A stretch of DNA of 64,000 nucleotides from Roseibium marinum (GTDB lineage Bacteria; Pseudomonadota; Alphaproteobacteria; Rhizobiales; Stappiaceae). This document shows positions 17,003-27,466 of the stretch, piece by piece (position 1 is the first letter of the stretch; every line of letters starts with the position of its first letter). A model generated the notes under the pieces. It saw nothing but the letters and a program-made list of their open reading frames with translations, was not told the DNA's origin and ran no database searches. The stretch is taken from the NCBI RefSeq assembly GCF_002906165.1, contig NZ_PPCN01000002.1, positions 186,001 to 250,000 on the forward strand, read 5' to 3'. Both the position numbers and the translations under genes were made by a program.

Positions 17003-17180
17003 TTTATTTTCTCCGTGGTCCATAACCGCGCGGCCCGGACCGGGTTGCCCGGGGCGTGGTAGCACGCAACGTGTTGGAATGGGCGGCGTTATACAGGCAA
17101 CGCCGGTGTTTTGCCACCCCAAAGACGAAAAATTCTTTTTCCCAAGGAAACAAGCCGTTTCGCGGGGCAAAACCTTTGTC

Positions 17181-17918
17181 CTATTTCCCCAGAACACACC
17201 CGAAAATAGGGCCCGCCGCGTTGACCCTGGCAAGATTGGTCGCGGCCAGCCGCCGGTGTCCGGGTGCCGGTTTCGCGGGGTTGCGGGCAAGCGGATTGGG
17301 AAGCGCCGTGGCAAGGCGGGCCGCCTCCGTCCGCGTGAGGTCCCTTGCCGGTTTGCCGAACCAGGCCTGGGCCGCGGCCTCCGCGCCGAAGACACCTTCG
17401 CCCCACTCGGCGATGTTCAGATAGATTTCCAGGACACGCTTCTTGGAAAGAATGGCATTGATCATCACCGCCAACGGGAGTTCCAGAGCCTTGCGGAAAT
17501 AGGAGCGGTCGCCCCACAGGAACAGGTTTTTCGCCGTCTGCATGGTGAGAGTGCTGGCACCGCGCGGTTTTTCCCCGTCACTCAGGGCCTCCACCTGATC
17601 CTGCAGCGCGTCCCATTCCACCCCGTGGTTTTCACAAAAGCCGCTGTCCTCGGAGGTAATCACGGACTTGATCAGGTTGGGCGATATCTCCCCCAGAGGC
17701 ACCCATTGCCGGTCGACCCAGAGAAACTGGACATAGCGGCCGATCATCAGCGTGCTCACCGGCGGCACCACCGAATAGATGACGGTCAGTACGGGCGGCA
17801 GAAAGATCAGAACGAGCAGCACCTGAAAGATACGCTTGCGAACAACGCGCCAGAAACCTGCCTTCCGGGATCTTTTACCGGTGCCGGATGTCCCTCCCGG
17901 CGTGGGTCTGGGCGGCAT
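17181..17918 (-). CDS. mtgA: Monofunctional peptidoglycan glycosyltransferase
   Basis: A 245-residue protein: a basic N-terminus, one membrane helix ([19 protein letters not shown], about residues 33-52) and a single glycosyltransferase-51 domain. Motif 1 is [18 protein letters not shown] with the catalytic Glu, motif 2 is [19 protein letters not shown], and later come [12 protein letters not shown] and [15 protein letters not shown]. It polymerises lipid II into glycan strands at the periplasmic face, without a transpeptidase domain. The gene is of normal family length. Confidence 0.95.
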   Translation of the reverse strand: MPPRPTPGGTSGTGKRSRKAGFWRVVRKRIFQVLLVLIFLPPVLTVIYSVVPPVSTLMIGRYVQFLWVDRQWVPLGEISPNLIKSVITSEDSGFCENHGVEWDALQDQVEALSDGEKPRGASTLTMQTAKNLFLWGDRSYFRKALELPLAVMINAILSKKRVLEIYLNIAEWGEGVFGAEAAAQAWFGKPARDLTRTEAARLATALPNPLARNPAKPAPGHRRLAATNLARVNAAGPIFGCVLGK

Positions 17919-18060
17919 CTCCTACAGCCCCTTCGGCCCGGCTGATACAGATGTTGCTGCCGGAGCACCCCGTCCGAGGTTTCCTGCCGCGCCACACCGA
18001 TGGGCCGCACCGCCTTCCGCCCTGACCGGCGGGACATGTGGTGAGTGCGGGGCATGCAGG

Positions 18061-19281
18061 TTACACCTTGCCATTCAGTTTCCGTTCGTTGTCGACCATG
18101 AAGTCCCGGACGACCGGAACCGCATCCAGCTCTTTCGACAGAAGAAGCTGGAAGACCATGTTTGAGCCGTGCAGGAACCCCAATTCGACGGCACTCAGGT
18201 AAAACTCCCACATTCTGCAGAAATTTTCATCATAAAGCCCCGCGACCACGTCCCGCTTCTCCTGGAAACGCTGCCGCCAGTCACGAATGGTGTAGTAATA
18301 GTGCAGCCGCAGGATTTCCGCATCGCAGACCCATAACCCGATCCGCTCGGTGGACGCAAAAACTTCCGACAAGGCGGGGACATACCCACCGGGAAAAATG
18401 TATTTGCTGATGAAAGGGCCTGTGATCCCCGGAGGGGTCATGCGTCCAATGGAATGGATGACGGCATATCCGCGCCCGGTCAGGCAATCGCGCACCTTGC
18501 CGAAATATGCGTCGAGCTGACCCATCCCGACATGTTCCATCATTCCGACGGAAATGATCCGGTCGAACCGGCCTTCGAATTCCCGGTAATCCTTCAGGAC
18601 GAAGGTGACCCTGTCTTCCAGGCCCGCTTCCTTCACGCGTGCCTCGGCAACCTTCACCTGTTCCGGAGACACATTGAGGGATGTCACGCGCGCGCCGGCC
18701 TGCGCCATGCGAATGGCCAGCGATCCCCAGCCGCCGCCGATCTCCAGGACCTTCATGTCCGGTTCCAGGTTCAGTTTGGCGACCAGATGGGTCAGTTTCG
18801 CCGCCTGGGCGGTTTCCAGGCTGTCCTGCGGATCGGTGTAATAGGCGCAGCTGTAGTTCAGGCCCTCGTCGAGAAACAGCCGGTAAAGCTCGGTTGAGAG
18901 GTCGTAGTGACGCCGGGCCTGTTCTTTCGCCCGCTCGACCCCGTTCAGATGCAGATACCGTCTGAGCGCCTCCCAGTGCACGGGAAGCAGCTTTCCCAAA
19001 GGATGAGTTTCGACGGGATCCTCATTGATGAAAACCAGGTGCAGGAGATCGTAGCAGGTAGACCCTTCCTCCAGGGTAAGCGAGCCATCCATATAGCCTT
19101 CCGCCGCCGCGAGCTCGGGATTGAAAAAAAGCGCGCGGTGGAGCTTTTTATCGTGAAGCCGGATGGTTACAATCGGGCCGTCTTCTCCGGAGCCGAATTC
19201 ATGGAGCACACCGGATGCGTCATAAACGCGTAGCCGGCCACGTTTGATAACGGACCGAAGGAGTTTCGACAGCAGTCTCAT
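18061..19281 (-). CDS. cfa: Cyclopropane-fatty-acyl-phospholipid synthase
   Basis: A 406-residue SAM-dependent enzyme. The SAM site is VLEIGGGWGSLAIRMAQAG near the middle; the following NVSPEQVKVAEARVKEAG and SVGMMEHVG are typical of Cfa, as is HYDLSTELYRLFLDEG upstream. It methylenates the double bonds of membrane phospholipid acyl chains, protecting against acid and other stress. The start at 19281 follows GGAG; a longer reading frame upstream is not homologous. A TTGACA-type promoter lies upstream. Confidence 0.92.
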   Translation of the reverse strand: MRLLSKLLRSVIKRGRLRVYDASGVLHEFGSGEDGPIVTIRLHDKKLHRALFFNPELAAAEGYMDGSLTLEEGSTCYDLLHLVFINEDPVETHPLGKLLPVHWEALRRYLHLNGVERAKEQARRHYDLSTELYRLFLDEGLNYSCAYYTDPQDSLETAQAAKLTHLVAKLNLEPDMKVLEIGGGWGSLAIRMAQAGARVTSLNVSPEQVKVAEARVKEAGLEDRVTFVLKDYREFEGRFDRIISVGMMEHVGMGQLDAYFGKVRDCLTGRGYAVIHSIGRMTPPGITGPFISKYIFPGGYVPALSEVFASTERIGLWVCDAEILRLHYYYTIRDWRQRFQEKRDVVAGLYDENFCRMWEFYLSAVELGFLHGSNMVFQLLLSKELDAVPVVRDFMVDNERKLNGKV

Positions 19282-19621
19282 GAGACAAGTCTCCAAAAAA
19301 GAAAGCAACGGCTTAAAATTGCTAAGTAATCTAAACACTGTCAAATATTGCGGTAATCGCCCTGACGACACCGGGCTTGGATTCAAGCCGGATCGTGCCC
19401 CGAGACAGGTGTCCAGAGACCTCTTGAGAGAGCGGGACAAGGCCCGTCAATCTGGCTCTGACGTTAGGTTCTTATTGGTGTGGCGATCCGGTTCGCGGCT
19501 GCGCGATCCCTTGAAAGAAAGCTCCGTCCTGCGCTTTTGCTTCCAGACCCTGAGCGATGCGTGATCAAACCGCGGCTAAATCCTTCATTTCACCAGTCTC
19601 TGATTCGCTCTGGAGCCCTTC
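19282..19621. other. Divergent control region between cfa and ispA
   Basis: The stretch has no supported gene. Near cfa it is AT-rich and holds TTGACA on the minus strand (19344-19339) followed after 17-18 bases by AATTTT (about 19320-19315), a candidate cfa promoter. I see no clear repeat or operator in the rest. Confidence 0.45.
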
Positions 19622-20527
19622 GTGACCTTTGAATTGCAGCAGCATCTCGCCGTGCAGGCAGGGAATGTGGAGACTGTTCTCGACCGTTTGACGAGCGCTG
19701 CCGCGTTGAGCGGGGAGACCGTGCGACCGCCGCGCCTTCTCGCCGCCATGCGCCACGGCGCCCTGAACGGTGGCAAACGCCTGCGTCCGGTCCTTGTGCT
19801 GGAAGCGGCAAGGCTGTTCGGGCGGGACGATGCCGGTGTGCTGCAGGCCGCCTGCGCTCTTGAGCTTGTTCACTGCTATTCGCTGGTTCACGACGACCTG
19901 CCGGCAATGGATGACGACGACCTGCGTCGCGGTCAGCCGACAGTTCACAAGGCCTATGACGAGGCGGCAGCGATCCTGGCCGGTGACGCGCTGCTGACAC
20001 TGGCCTTTGACGTGCTCTGCGAGGACATCGTCCATGCCGATCCGGCGGTGCGCCTGCGCCTTTGCCGGGAACTGTCCCGCGCCGCGGGCATCGGCGGCAT
20101 GGCCGGCGGCCAGATGCTCGATCTGGACTCCGAGCACCGGGCTCGCTCGGAAGCCGAAATCCGGCAATTGCAGTCCATGAAAACCGGCGCCCTGTTACGC
20201 CACGCCTGCCGGGCGGGCGCGATACTCGCCGATGCCCCGGAAACGGATGTCGACCGCCTGACCCGGTTCGGAGAACTGATCGGTCTCGCCTTCCAGCTCG
20301 CCGACGATCTTCTGGATGTCGAGGCAAGCCCGGAAACCATGGGCAAGGCCACCGGCAAGGACGCCGAAGCGGGCAAGGCGACGCTGGTCGGTCTGTGGGG
20401 TGCCGGAAAAACACGGCAGGAACTCGCCCGCCTGCTTCAGGAAGCCGAAACCCTGCTGAAACCCTATGGCGCGAAAGCGCGGACCCTGACGGCCATCGCC
20501 GAATTCATTGTCAGCCGCACAAACTGA
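19622..20527 (+). CDS. ispA: Polyprenyl diphosphate synthase (farnesyl diphosphate synthase type)
   Basis: A 301-residue all-alpha prenyltransferase. The first Asp-rich motif is HDDLPAMDDDDLRRG near residue 97, the second is QLADDLLDVEASPETMGK near residue 225, both binding Mg-diphosphate; LRP with GGKRLRPVLVLEA precedes the first. Length and motifs fit short-chain geranyl/farnesyl diphosphate synthase feeding quinones and undecaprenyl phosphate. The GTG at 19622 follows GGAG. It is convergent with tyrC, 7 bp away. Confidence 0.9.
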   Translation: MTFELQQHLAVQAGNVETVLDRLTSAAALSGETVRPPRLLAAMRHGALNGGKRLRPVLVLEAARLFGRDDAGVLQAACALELVHCYSLVHDDLPAMDDDDLRRGQPTVHKAYDEAAAILAGDALLTLAFDVLCEDIVHADPAVRLRLCRELSRAAGIGGMAGGQMLDLDSEHRARSEAEIRQLQSMKTGALLRHACRAGAILADAPETDVDRLTRFGELIGLAFQLADDLLDVEASPETMGKATGKDAEAGKATLVGLWGAGKTRQELARLLQEAETLLKPYGAKARTLTAIAEFIVSRTN

Positions 20528-20534
20528 ACGCCGG

Positions 20535-21458
20535 TCAGTCCTTGGCGTGGCGGCCGAAATCGGGTGCGTCGGTTTCCTGGCCTGCTTCGATGATCGATCG
20601 TCGGATGCTGCGGGTGCGGGTAAAGAGGTCGAACAGCGTCTGTCCGTCGCCCCAGCGGATGGCCCGCTGCATGGCGGAGAGGTCTTCGGAAAACCGCGAC
20701 AGCATTTCCAGGATCGCGTCCTTGTTGTGCAGGCAGACATCCCGCCACATGGTCGGATCGGATGCGGCAAGGCGGGTAAAGTCGCGAAAGCCCGACGCGG
20801 AATACTTGATCACTTCCGACTTGGTGACAGTTTCCAGATCGTCGGCCGTGCCGACGATGTTGTAGGCGATCAGATGCGGCAGGTGCGAGACGATGGCCAG
20901 CACCAGATCGTGGTGTTTGGCGTCCATCTTGTCGACGTCGGAGCCACAGCCGCGCCAGAAGGCGCTGAGTTTTTCCAGCGCCTCGCTATCCACGTTTTCC
21001 GGCGGGGTCAGGATGCACCAGCGTTGATCGAACAGCGTGGCAAAACCGGCGTCCGGGCCGGATTCCTCCGTGCCGGCGATCGGGTGCCCGGGGATGAAAT
21101 GCACGCCGTCCGGCACATGCGGGCTGACTTGCTCCATCACCGAACCCTTGGTCGAGCCGACGTCCGTCAGGATAGCGCCTTTCTTCAGGCCCGGAGCAAT
21201 CGATTTCGCCACCGATTCATTCGCACCGACCGGCACGCATAAAATCACCAGATCTGCGCCTTCCACCGCGACAGCGGCGTCCAGTGAATAGATGTCCCCC
21301 AGATCCAGTTCCTCGGCCCGCCGCAAGGTTTCCGGCGAACGTGTGGAAATCGCGATTTCCCCAACCAGACCACGTTGGCGGGCGACCTGCGCGAGGGAAG
21401 AACCGATCAGGCCGATCCCGATCAGGGCCATGCGTTCAAAGAGGGGAGTACCGGTCAT
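20535..21458 (-). CDS. tyrC: Prephenate/arogenate (cyclohexadienyl) dehydrogenase
   Basis: A 307-residue NAD(P)-dependent dehydrogenase: the dinucleotide motif IGIGLIGSSLA lies at residues 13-23, VGSTKG near 103, and the prephenate-binding GHPIAGTEESGPD near 125. It oxidises prephenate or arogenate toward tyrosine. It is the last gene of the leftward aromatic cluster, 22 bp after hisC. No ACT domain is visible, which is usual for TyrC-type enzymes. Confidence 0.92.
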   Translation of the reverse strand: MTGTPLFERMALIGIGLIGSSLAQVARQRGLVGEIAISTRSPETLRRAEELDLGDIYSLDAAVAVEGADLVILCVPVGANESVAKSIAPGLKKGAILTDVGSTKGSVMEQVSPHVPDGVHFIPGHPIAGTEESGPDAGFATLFDQRWCILTPPENVDSEALEKLSAFWRGCGSDVDKMDAKHHDLVLAIVSHLPHLIAYNIVGTADDLETVTKSEVIKYSASGFRDFTRLAASDPTMWRDVCLHNKDAILEMLSRFSEDLSAMQRAIRWGDGQTLFDLFTRTRSIRRSIIEAGQETDAPDFGRHAKD

Positions 21459-21480
21459 AGTGTCTCGTATTGCTTTCAGG

Positions 21481-22617
21481 CTATCCCAGGAAATCTTTCA
21501 GATGCGCAACGACGGTCCGGTTGGCGTCTTCCGAGCCGACGGACATGCGCAGGGCGTTCGGCAGGCCGTAATTGCCGACGAGACGCAACACGCAGCCGCG
21601 CTCCAGAAGATAGGCATCCGCATCCACCGCCCGCTTGCCGTCTTCTTCCGGGAAGTGGATCAGCACGAAATTACCGACGCTTGGCGTGACCCTCAAACCA
21701 AGCTTCTCCAGCTCGGATGTCAGCCAGGGGAGCCATTTGTCATTGTGATCCACCGAGAGTGCAACGAACTCCCGGTCCCTGACGGCCGCAATGCCCGCCG
21801 CGATAGCCACGCTGGAAACATTGAACGGCCCCCGGATGCGGTTTAGCGCGTCGATGACATGCGCCGGGCCGAAACCCCAGCCGAGGCGCAGACTGGCAAG
21901 GCCGTAGATCTTCGAAAAGGTCCGGGTCATGAAGACGTTGTCGGCTGTCGCGGCAAGCTCGATCCCGCTTTCATAGTCGTTCCGGCGGACATATTCTCCA
22001 TAGGCCGCGTCCAGCACCAGCAGCACATCCGCCGGCAGGCCTTCATGCAGGCGCCTGACTTCCTCGAAAGGCAGATAGGTGCCGGTGGGATTGTTCGGGT
22101 TGGCGATGAAGACCATCTTCGTCTTGTCCGTCACCCGGGCAAGGATCGCGTCGACATCCGTCGTCAGACCGGTTTCCGGGGCGACCACCGGGGTCGCTCC
22201 CGCTGCCCGGATGGCGATGTCGTAAACCAGGAAGCCGTGCTCGCAATAGATTGCCTCATCGCCCGGCCCGAGATAGCCGTAGGCCAGCAGACTGAGAACT
22301 TCATCCGATCCGGCGCCGCAGATGATCCGCTCGGGATTGAGCCCGTAGACATCGCCAATGGCCGAGCGCAATTCGGACGCGGAGCCGTCCGGATAGAGTT
22401 CCAGATGTCGGGCAACATCCTCGATGGCGGCCCTGGCGGCCGCGCTGGTGCCGAGCGGTGTTTCGTTGGACGAAAGCTTGTGCACGGTCTTGCCGTGCGA
22501 GCCCTTGGATTTTCCCGGCACGTAAGCTGCGATATCCAGAACGCCTGCCCTGGGTCTGGGCCTGGGACGCGCTGTCCCGGTTTCTTGAGCTTGTGTCACT
22601 GTTGCAATCTCGTTCAT
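21481..22617 (-). CDS. hisC: Histidinol-phosphate/aromatic amino acid aminotransferase
   Basis: A 378-residue class I/II PLP enzyme. [12 protein letters not shown] is the HisC start motif, [14 protein letters not shown] and DAAYGEYV supply PLP-binding Asn and Asp, and the Schiff-base Lys is in [18 protein letters not shown]. Its location between a chorismate mutase and tyrC argues that it serves aromatic transamination as well as, or instead of, histidine. The first codons (ATG at 22617) overlap the upstream stop in ATGA. Confidence 0.9.
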   Translation of the reverse strand: MNEIATVTQAQETGTARPRPRPRAGVLDIAAYVPGKSKGSHGKTVHKLSSNETPLGTSAAARAAIEDVARHLELYPDGSASELRSAIGDVYGLNPERIICGAGSDEVLSLLAYGYLGPGDEAIYCEHGFLVYDIAIRAAGATPVVAPETGLTTDVDAILARVTDKTKMVFIANPNNPTGTYLPFEEVRRLHEGLPADVLLVLDAAYGEYVRRNDYESGIELAATADNVFMTRTFSKIYGLASLRLGWGFGPAHVIDALNRIRGPFNVSSVAIAAGIAAVRDREFVALSVDHNDKWLPWLTSELEKLGLRVTPSVGNFVLIHFPEEDGKRAVDADAYLLERGCVLRLVGNYGLPNALRMSVGSEDANRTVVAHLKDFLG

Positions 22618-23504
22618 TTCCGAACGTCCCCTTCGCCCAACCCGGCATCGTCCTCCGGCTCGAATGTTTCGTCCGGATCGCCGTTGCCGTCGATCGGCGC
22701 GGCATATCCGCCGACACGTCTCAAGACCTCCGGTTCGGCGCCCGCCGCGACGCAAGCCTTGAAAACGTCTTCTTCCGGCAGGTCTGCTGAAATCGCAATC
22801 AGCGCGTCAACGCCACTCGCGGAGCGGAAGAAACTCAGCACTTCGATGCCCTGATCCATCAGTCTTCCAGGCAGAAGATCCGTCCAGCGCGCGTCATATA
22901 CGGCAATATCGGCAGTCTCGACAAGACTGTCCGCCTGGGCGAGGACCAGAGCCGGAAGATCCGCGGGCCTTTCGTCCAGAACCAGAAAGGGGAGGCGTGC
23001 CCGCACCAGGGCTCCGGCCTCGCTCAGTTCCCGCCACCAGGGCATTTCCGCGCGGTCGGTCAGGGCGACAAGGCCCAGATCGCCCTGTGAGACGGCAACG
23101 GCGCCGACGACATCGGCCGCATCGCTGCCGGGAACCAGTTCGACCGAAAACCCGAAGTAGAACCGGGCCAGATCCAGCATGTCGATCAGTTCGGCGCCGC
23201 CATCGAGATGCACGGCCGTATCCGACTGAAGACTGGTACAGGCACAGATGATGTCGCGCCAGAGATGCTCCACGGTGACCAGCGGCAGGTCGCCCTCGTG
23301 CCGTTCCACCATCTGGCGCATCATGTCCGCATCGCGTTCGGGATGAAACAGAGCGCTTGTTCCGCCTGCGGAAAGGGAGGCGGCGGCGAAACCGGATTCA
23401 GCTTGCGCGCGCTCCATCAGAGCGGCGTGGATGCGCGCGTCGATGGCATCGATGCGCGTTCGCAAATCGTCCAGCGCCAGTCCGCTGTCCGGCAATTGAG
23501 ACAT
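22614..23504 (-). CDS. Chorismate mutase with a C-terminal prephenate-dehydratase-like region
   Basis: A 296-residue protein. Residues 10-90 form an AroQ-type chorismate mutase helix bundle ([22 protein letters not shown]), converting chorismate to prephenate. The rest (about residues 95-260) has the alternating pattern of a prephenate dehydratase substrate-binding fold ([18 protein letters not shown]) but I cannot find the TRF catalytic motif. It overlaps hisC by 4 nt and heads a chorismate mutase-hisC-tyrC operon. The start at 23504 was preferred to 23630 because the upstream residues are not homologous. Confidence 0.8.
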   Translation of the reverse strand: MSQLPDSGLALDDLRTRIDAIDARIHAALMERAQAESGFAAASLSAGGTSALFHPERDADMMRQMVERHEGDLPLVTVEHLWRDIICACTSLQSDTAVHLDGGAELIDMLDLARFYFGFSVELVPGSDAADVVGAVAVSQGDLGLVALTDRAEMPWWRELSEAGALVRARLPFLVLDERPADLPALVLAQADSLVETADIAVYDARWTDLLPGRLMDQGIEVLSFFRSASGVDALIAISADLPEEDVFKACVAAGAEPEVLRRVGGYAAPIDGNGDPDETFEPEDDAGLGEGDVRK

Positions 23505-23581
23505 GTGAGGCTCCGGCCTTCTTTTTCGGTTCAGCGGCGCATAGTCATAGGCATGTGATCGCTCAAACGCAAAAGAAAACA

Positions 23582-23627
23582 TTGACTCAGGCGACTTCGC
23601 GCGGCTAGGTCGCCAGTCTGGCTGGCG
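23582..23627 (+). promoter_or_regulatory. Predicted metX promoter with overlapping inverted repeat and hairpin
   Basis: TTGACT (23582-23587) and CTAGGT (23605-23610) are 17 bases apart. GGCGAC (23590-23595) and GTCGCC (23609-23614) form an inverted repeat across the -10 box, a possible operator. CGCCAG/CTGGCG (23611-23616 with 23622-23627) follows at the transcript start. No SAM-binding riboswitch could be matched in the leader. Confidence 0.45.
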
Positions 23628-23702
23628 CACCTGTCAGGCCCGAATCTTTGCAATCGGTCAGGAAATTCACCCGGAACGACAAAGAGCAAATTCATAAAAA
23701 CC

Positions 23703-24917
23703 ATGTCCGCTGATAGAGCCAATTCCGCTGCCACCGAAGATCTCAAGGCGAGCGAAGTCGAAACACCTTCCAGCAAGCTCGTGCGTTTTTCGGCGGACGA
23801 AGCGCTGGAGCTGGATTCGGGTGTCAGGCTCGGTCCCTGGCAGATCGCCTACGAGACCTATGGCGAACTGAATGCGGACAAGACCAACGCCGTCGTGGTC
23901 TGCCATGCGCTGACCGGCGACCAGTATGCCGCGTCGACCAATCCGGTGACCGGCAAGCCCGGCTGGTGGAGCCTGATGGTCGGTCCGGGCAGGCCGATCG
24001 ACACAAACCATTATTTCGTCATCTGCGCCAACGTGCTGGGCGGTTGTCTTGGCACGACGGGCCCGGCAACGCTGAACCCGCTGACAGGCGCGCCATACGG
24101 ACTGGATCTTCCGGTGGTGACGATCCGCGACATGGTCCGCGCCCAGGCACGGCTGCTCGATCATCTGGAGATCGAAACGCTTTTTGCGGTGATCGGCGGC
24201 TCCATGGGCGGCATGCAGGTGCTGCAATGGGCGGTGAACTATCCGGAGCGGGTCTTCGCCGCCGTGCCGATTGCCGCGGCCGCCCGCCACACGTCGCAGA
24301 ACATTGCCTTTCACGAGGTTGGCCGTCAGGCGATCATGGCCGACCCGGACTGGCGCGCCGGCAATTACATCCAGGAAGGCGTCCGCCCGACCAAGGGTCT
24401 CGCCATCGCGCGCATGGCCGCTCATGTCACCTACATGTCCGATGAATCCCTGCACCAGAAATTCGGCCGCAACCTTCAGGACCGGGACCACCTGACATTC
24501 GGTTTCGACGCAGATTTCCAGATCGAGAGCTACCTGCGCCACCAGGGCATGACCTTTGTCGACCGCTTCGACGCGAATTCCTATCTCTATGTGACCCGCG
24601 CAATGGACTATTTCGATCTGGCCCAGGAATTCGGCGGATCGCTGCCGAACGCCTTCAAGGATACCAGGACCCGCTTTTGCGTCATGTCTTTCACCTCCGA
24701 CTGGCTGTTTCCGACCTCCGAAAGCCGTCAGGTCGTCAAGGCGCTGAACGCCGCCGCCGCGAACGTCTCCTTTGTCGAGATCGAAAGCGACCGCGGGCAC
24801 GACTCGTTCCTTCTGGACGTGCCTGAAATGTTTCAGACCATCAGCGGCTTCATAACCGGCGCGGCCCGGGCACGCGGCCTTCCGGCTCCCGGTGAAGAGG
24901 TGGAGCCCCGGTCATGA
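23703..24917 (+). CDS. metX: Homoserine O-acetyltransferase
   Basis: A 404-residue alpha/beta-hydrolase. The nucleophilic Ser is in [12 protein letters not shown] near residue 160; the catalytic Asp is in SFTSDWLFP and the His in [11 protein letters not shown] near the C-terminus; [12 protein letters not shown] forms the oxyanion region. It acetylates homoserine in methionine synthesis (some family members use succinyl-CoA). It overlaps metW by ATGA, the conserved metXW pair. No strong Shine-Dalgarno is seen before 23703. Confidence 0.95.
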   Translation: MSADRANSAATEDLKASEVETPSSKLVRFSADEALELDSGVRLGPWQIAYETYGELNADKTNAVVVCHALTGDQYAASTNPVTGKPGWWSLMVGPGRPIDTNHYFVICANVLGGCLGTTGPATLNPLTGAPYGLDLPVVTIRDMVRAQARLLDHLEIETLFAVIGGSMGGMQVLQWAVNYPERVFAAVPIAAAARHTSQNIAFHEVGRQAIMADPDWRAGNYIQEGVRPTKGLAIARMAAHVTYMSDESLHQKFGRNLQDRDHLTFGFDADFQIESYLRHQGMTFVDRFDANSYLYVTRAMDYFDLAQEFGGSLPNAFKDTRTRFCVMSFTSDWLFPTSESRQVVKALNAAAANVSFVEIESDRGHDSFLLDVPEMFQTISGFITGAARARGLPAPGEEVEPRS

Positions 24918-25546
24918 ACCTTTCCCCGACAAAGACCGGACCCGGTGAAATCCGCGGCGACCACAAGGTGGTGGCCTCGCTGGTGCCGCAAGGCGCCCGT
25001 GTGCTCGACATCGGTTCGGAAGACGGTGCGCTGCTCGATCTGCTGACTCGCGACCGGCAGGTGGACGGACGCGGCATTGAGCTTTCCCAGGAAGGTGTCA
25101 ACCGCTGCGTCGCCCGGGGCCTCTCGGTCATCCAGGGCGACGCGGACACCGACCTTTCCGACTATCCCGACCGGGCCTTCGATGTTGCCATCCTCAGCCA
25201 GACCCTGCAGGCGACCCGCGCACCGAAACAGGTGATGAGTGAACTCCTGCGCATCGGTAAGGAAGTGATCGTATCGATCCCGAATTTCGCCCATTGGCGC
25301 AACAGGGCGCAGCTCCTGTTTCGCGGCAGCATGCCCGTGACCAAATACCTGCCCTACGAATGGTACGACACGCCGAACATTCATTTCTGTTCGCTAAGGG
25401 ATTTCGTTGCCCTCTGCCACGAACTGGACGCCGATGTCGAAAAGGCGGTCGCTCTCAGCGGCAAAGGCAACAAGATCCCGATCAACGCCCCCTGGTGGGT
25501 CTGGAACATCGTCGCCGAACAGGCTGTCTTTCTGCTGAAGCGGTAA
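24914..25546 (+). CDS. metW: Methionine biosynthesis protein MetW
   Basis: A 210-residue class I methyltransferase-like protein: [20 protein letters not shown] is the SAM-binding motif I, and [20 protein letters not shown] the acidic motif region. Such proteins work with MetX, where the pair together gives full homoserine acetylation in some bacteria. It starts inside the metX stop codon, so translation is likely coupled. It is convergent with the next gene. Confidence 0.93.
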   Translation: MNLSPTKTGPGEIRGDHKVVASLVPQGARVLDIGSEDGALLDLLTRDRQVDGRGIELSQEGVNRCVARGLSVIQGDADTDLSDYPDRAFDVAILSQTLQATRAPKQVMSELLRIGKEVIVSIPNFAHWRNRAQLLFRGSMPVTKYLPYEWYDTPNIHFCSLRDFVALCHELDADVEKAVALSGKGNKIPINAPWWVWNIVAEQAVFLLKR

Positions 25547-25606
25547 CCGGAACGTCTGAACCGAAACCTGTCCAGCCGTCGTTCCCGATCCGCGTTCGGC
25601 TTTGCC

Positions 25607-26419
25607 TCACTTGTCCGTAATGACCTGGGAACCGATGTGCTGCTTTGTCCCGATTGACGGCTGTACGGCCCTCACCGGTTTCAGCCCCGTTGCGACACCT
25701 TCGGGAAGGAAGACCGGCCGCAGCACCCTCAGCCGGCTTTTCTTGCCGTCGGCGGGCAGACTCTTGAACACCAGCTTTTCCGCTTCCATGATCAATATGC
25801 CACCGAAGGCGGGCCACATCCGGCGGCCGATACCTTCCCAGGTCCGCGCCGCCCGCAGAATGAAGCGAGCCCGGGAAGGCGGCATGAACAGGGCTTCCCT
25901 GTCCTCCAGGACATTGAACTGGCAGGTCTTCAGGAGCTCCTTGAGCTGGCTCCCCGAATAGGGGCGTGCGTAGCCGAAGGGCGACAACTCCGACTGCGCC
26001 CACAGCCCGCGCCTGTTCGGCACGACGGCGATCAGTCGCCCGCCCGGCGCGAGAACCCGCCACGCCTCCCTCAGCAGAGCGGCCGGATCCGCACAGTGAT
26101 CCAGCGCATGGACCAGCATGATCCGGTCGAAATAGGCATCTGGAAACGGCAGGGCGTCGTCCTCGACGAGAGTACAGGCGCTGCTGTTCTTTTCCCGGGG
26201 CCAGGGAACCGCTCCCTGCGGAGCCGGCATCGCGGCGATCACCCGCTCGGCCTTGTCGAGATAGGGCCGCATGAACGGTCCGGCGTAACCAATGCCCAGA
26301 AGGCTCTGACCTTTCAGGTCCGGCCACATTTTACGGATAGGCGTCCCGATCAGGCCCCGCAACAGCCGTCCAAGCGGTAAATCGTAAAAAGCGCGCAGAT
26401 GGACGACGTCGAGATACAT
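25607..26419 (-). CDS. SAM-dependent class I methyltransferase
   Basis: A 270-residue protein with the methyltransferase-11 domain: LLGIGYAGPFMRPYL (motif I), LVEDDALPFPDAYFDRIMLV and HALDHCADPAALLREAWRVL, then LAPGGRLIAVVPNRRGLW. The C-terminal 60 residues are a basic tail. Substrate unknown. It is divergent from gloB, an arrangement that recurs in alphaproteobacteria. Confidence 0.85.
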   Translation of the reverse strand: MYLDVVHLRAFYDLPLGRLLRGLIGTPIRKMWPDLKGQSLLGIGYAGPFMRPYLDKAERVIAAMPAPQGAVPWPREKNSSACTLVEDDALPFPDAYFDRIMLVHALDHCADPAALLREAWRVLAPGGRLIAVVPNRRGLWAQSELSPFGYARPYSGSQLKELLKTCQFNVLEDREALFMPPSRARFILRAARTWEGIGRRMWPAFGGILIMEAEKLVFKSLPADGKKSRLRVLRPVFLPEGVATGLKPVRAVQPSIGTKQHIGSQVITDK

Positions 26420-26565
26420 CAGGTCGTGAACCTATGCCCTTCAGGTTACAGCCGGTCGCGATTGAACAGGGAACGGAGCGAAAGCGCAAGCTCTCTTGCC
26501 TTGCTCTCAAGCCATCTCTTTGACACTGTAGGTTTCAATCCGCCAATCACTGCAGGAGCCTTTTC

Positions 26566-27348
26566 ATGGCCGTGAGCGACACCACGCAAATCCATCAGTT
26601 CACCTGCCTGGACGCTAATTTTGGCGTGCTTGTTCATGATACCGAGAGCGGGACGACCATCGCCTTCGACGTGCCCCATGCCGGCGCCTACGAGCAGGCG
26701 CTGGAGGAGAAGGGCTGGAAGCTCACCCACATTCTCATCACTCATCACCATTGGGATCATGTGCAGGGGCTTGGAGAGCTCAAGCAGAAAACCGGTGCGC
26801 GGGTGATCGGTCCGGAGCGTTCCCGCCAGAAGATAGCCGAACTCGACCGCACCGTGGAAGACGGAGACGGTGTGCTGTGCGGCCCCTATGAGATCACCGC
26901 GATCGCAACACCCGGACACACGCTCGACCAGATTTCCTGGTATATTCCCTCCATCGGGTTCGCCCATACAGGCGACACGTTGTTCTCGCTCGGCTGCGGC
27001 CGGGTCTTTGAGGGCGATATGGAAATGATGTGGTCATCCCTTTCCAAGCTGGCCCGAAAACTGCCGGACGACACCGCCATCTACTGCGGCCACGAATATA
27101 CCGAAGCCAATGCCAGGTTTGCCCTGACCATCGAACCTGAAAATGCCGACCTGAAGGCTCGCGCGCAGGAAGTCGCGGAGTTGCGGTCCAGGAACGCGCC
27201 AACGCTGCCGACCACGATGGCACGGGAAAAGGCGGCCAACCCCTTTCTGCGCGCCGCCGAGCCCACCGTGGCCGCGGCACTGGGCATGACAGGCAAATCC
27301 GCCGCCGAGATCTTCGCCGAAATCCGCACCCGAAAGGACAACGCCTGA
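26566..27348 (+). CDS. gloB: Hydroxyacylglutathione hydrolase (glyoxalase II)
   Basis: A 260-residue metallo-beta-lactamase-fold enzyme with a C-terminal HAGH domain. The metal motif THHHWDHV holds His60, His62, Asp64 and His65; the later ligands are in CGHEYTEANARFA and the glutathione-binding Arg/Lys lie in the C-terminal ~80 residues. It hydrolyses S-D-lactoylglutathione in methylglyoxal detoxification. The ATG at 26566 is about 5 bases after GGAG. Confidence 0.93.
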   Translation: MAVSDTTQIHQFTCLDANFGVLVHDTESGTTIAFDVPHAGAYEQALEEKGWKLTHILITHHHWDHVQGLGELKQKTGARVIGPERSRQKIAELDRTVEDGDGVLCGPYEITAIATPGHTLDQISWYIPSIGFAHTGDTLFSLGCGRVFEGDMEMMWSSLSKLARKLPDDTAIYCGHEYTEANARFALTIEPENADLKARAQEVAELRSRNAPTLPTTMAREKAANPFLRAAEPTVAAALGMTGKSAAEIFAEIRTRKDNA

Positions 27349-27466
27349 CTTTTTCCGATTGTTCACGTCCGGGCCGCGACCCCATCTTTTATTCGACGTA
27401 AGCCTTAAAACCCCGGTCTTCGCCCCCATATGCACTGGGGTACGGACTCATGAGGGGGCAGTTACC

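Noticed and set aside
23505..23702. SAM-II riboswitch before metX
   Set aside because: I could not find the conserved pseudoknot elements; only simple hairpins are present.
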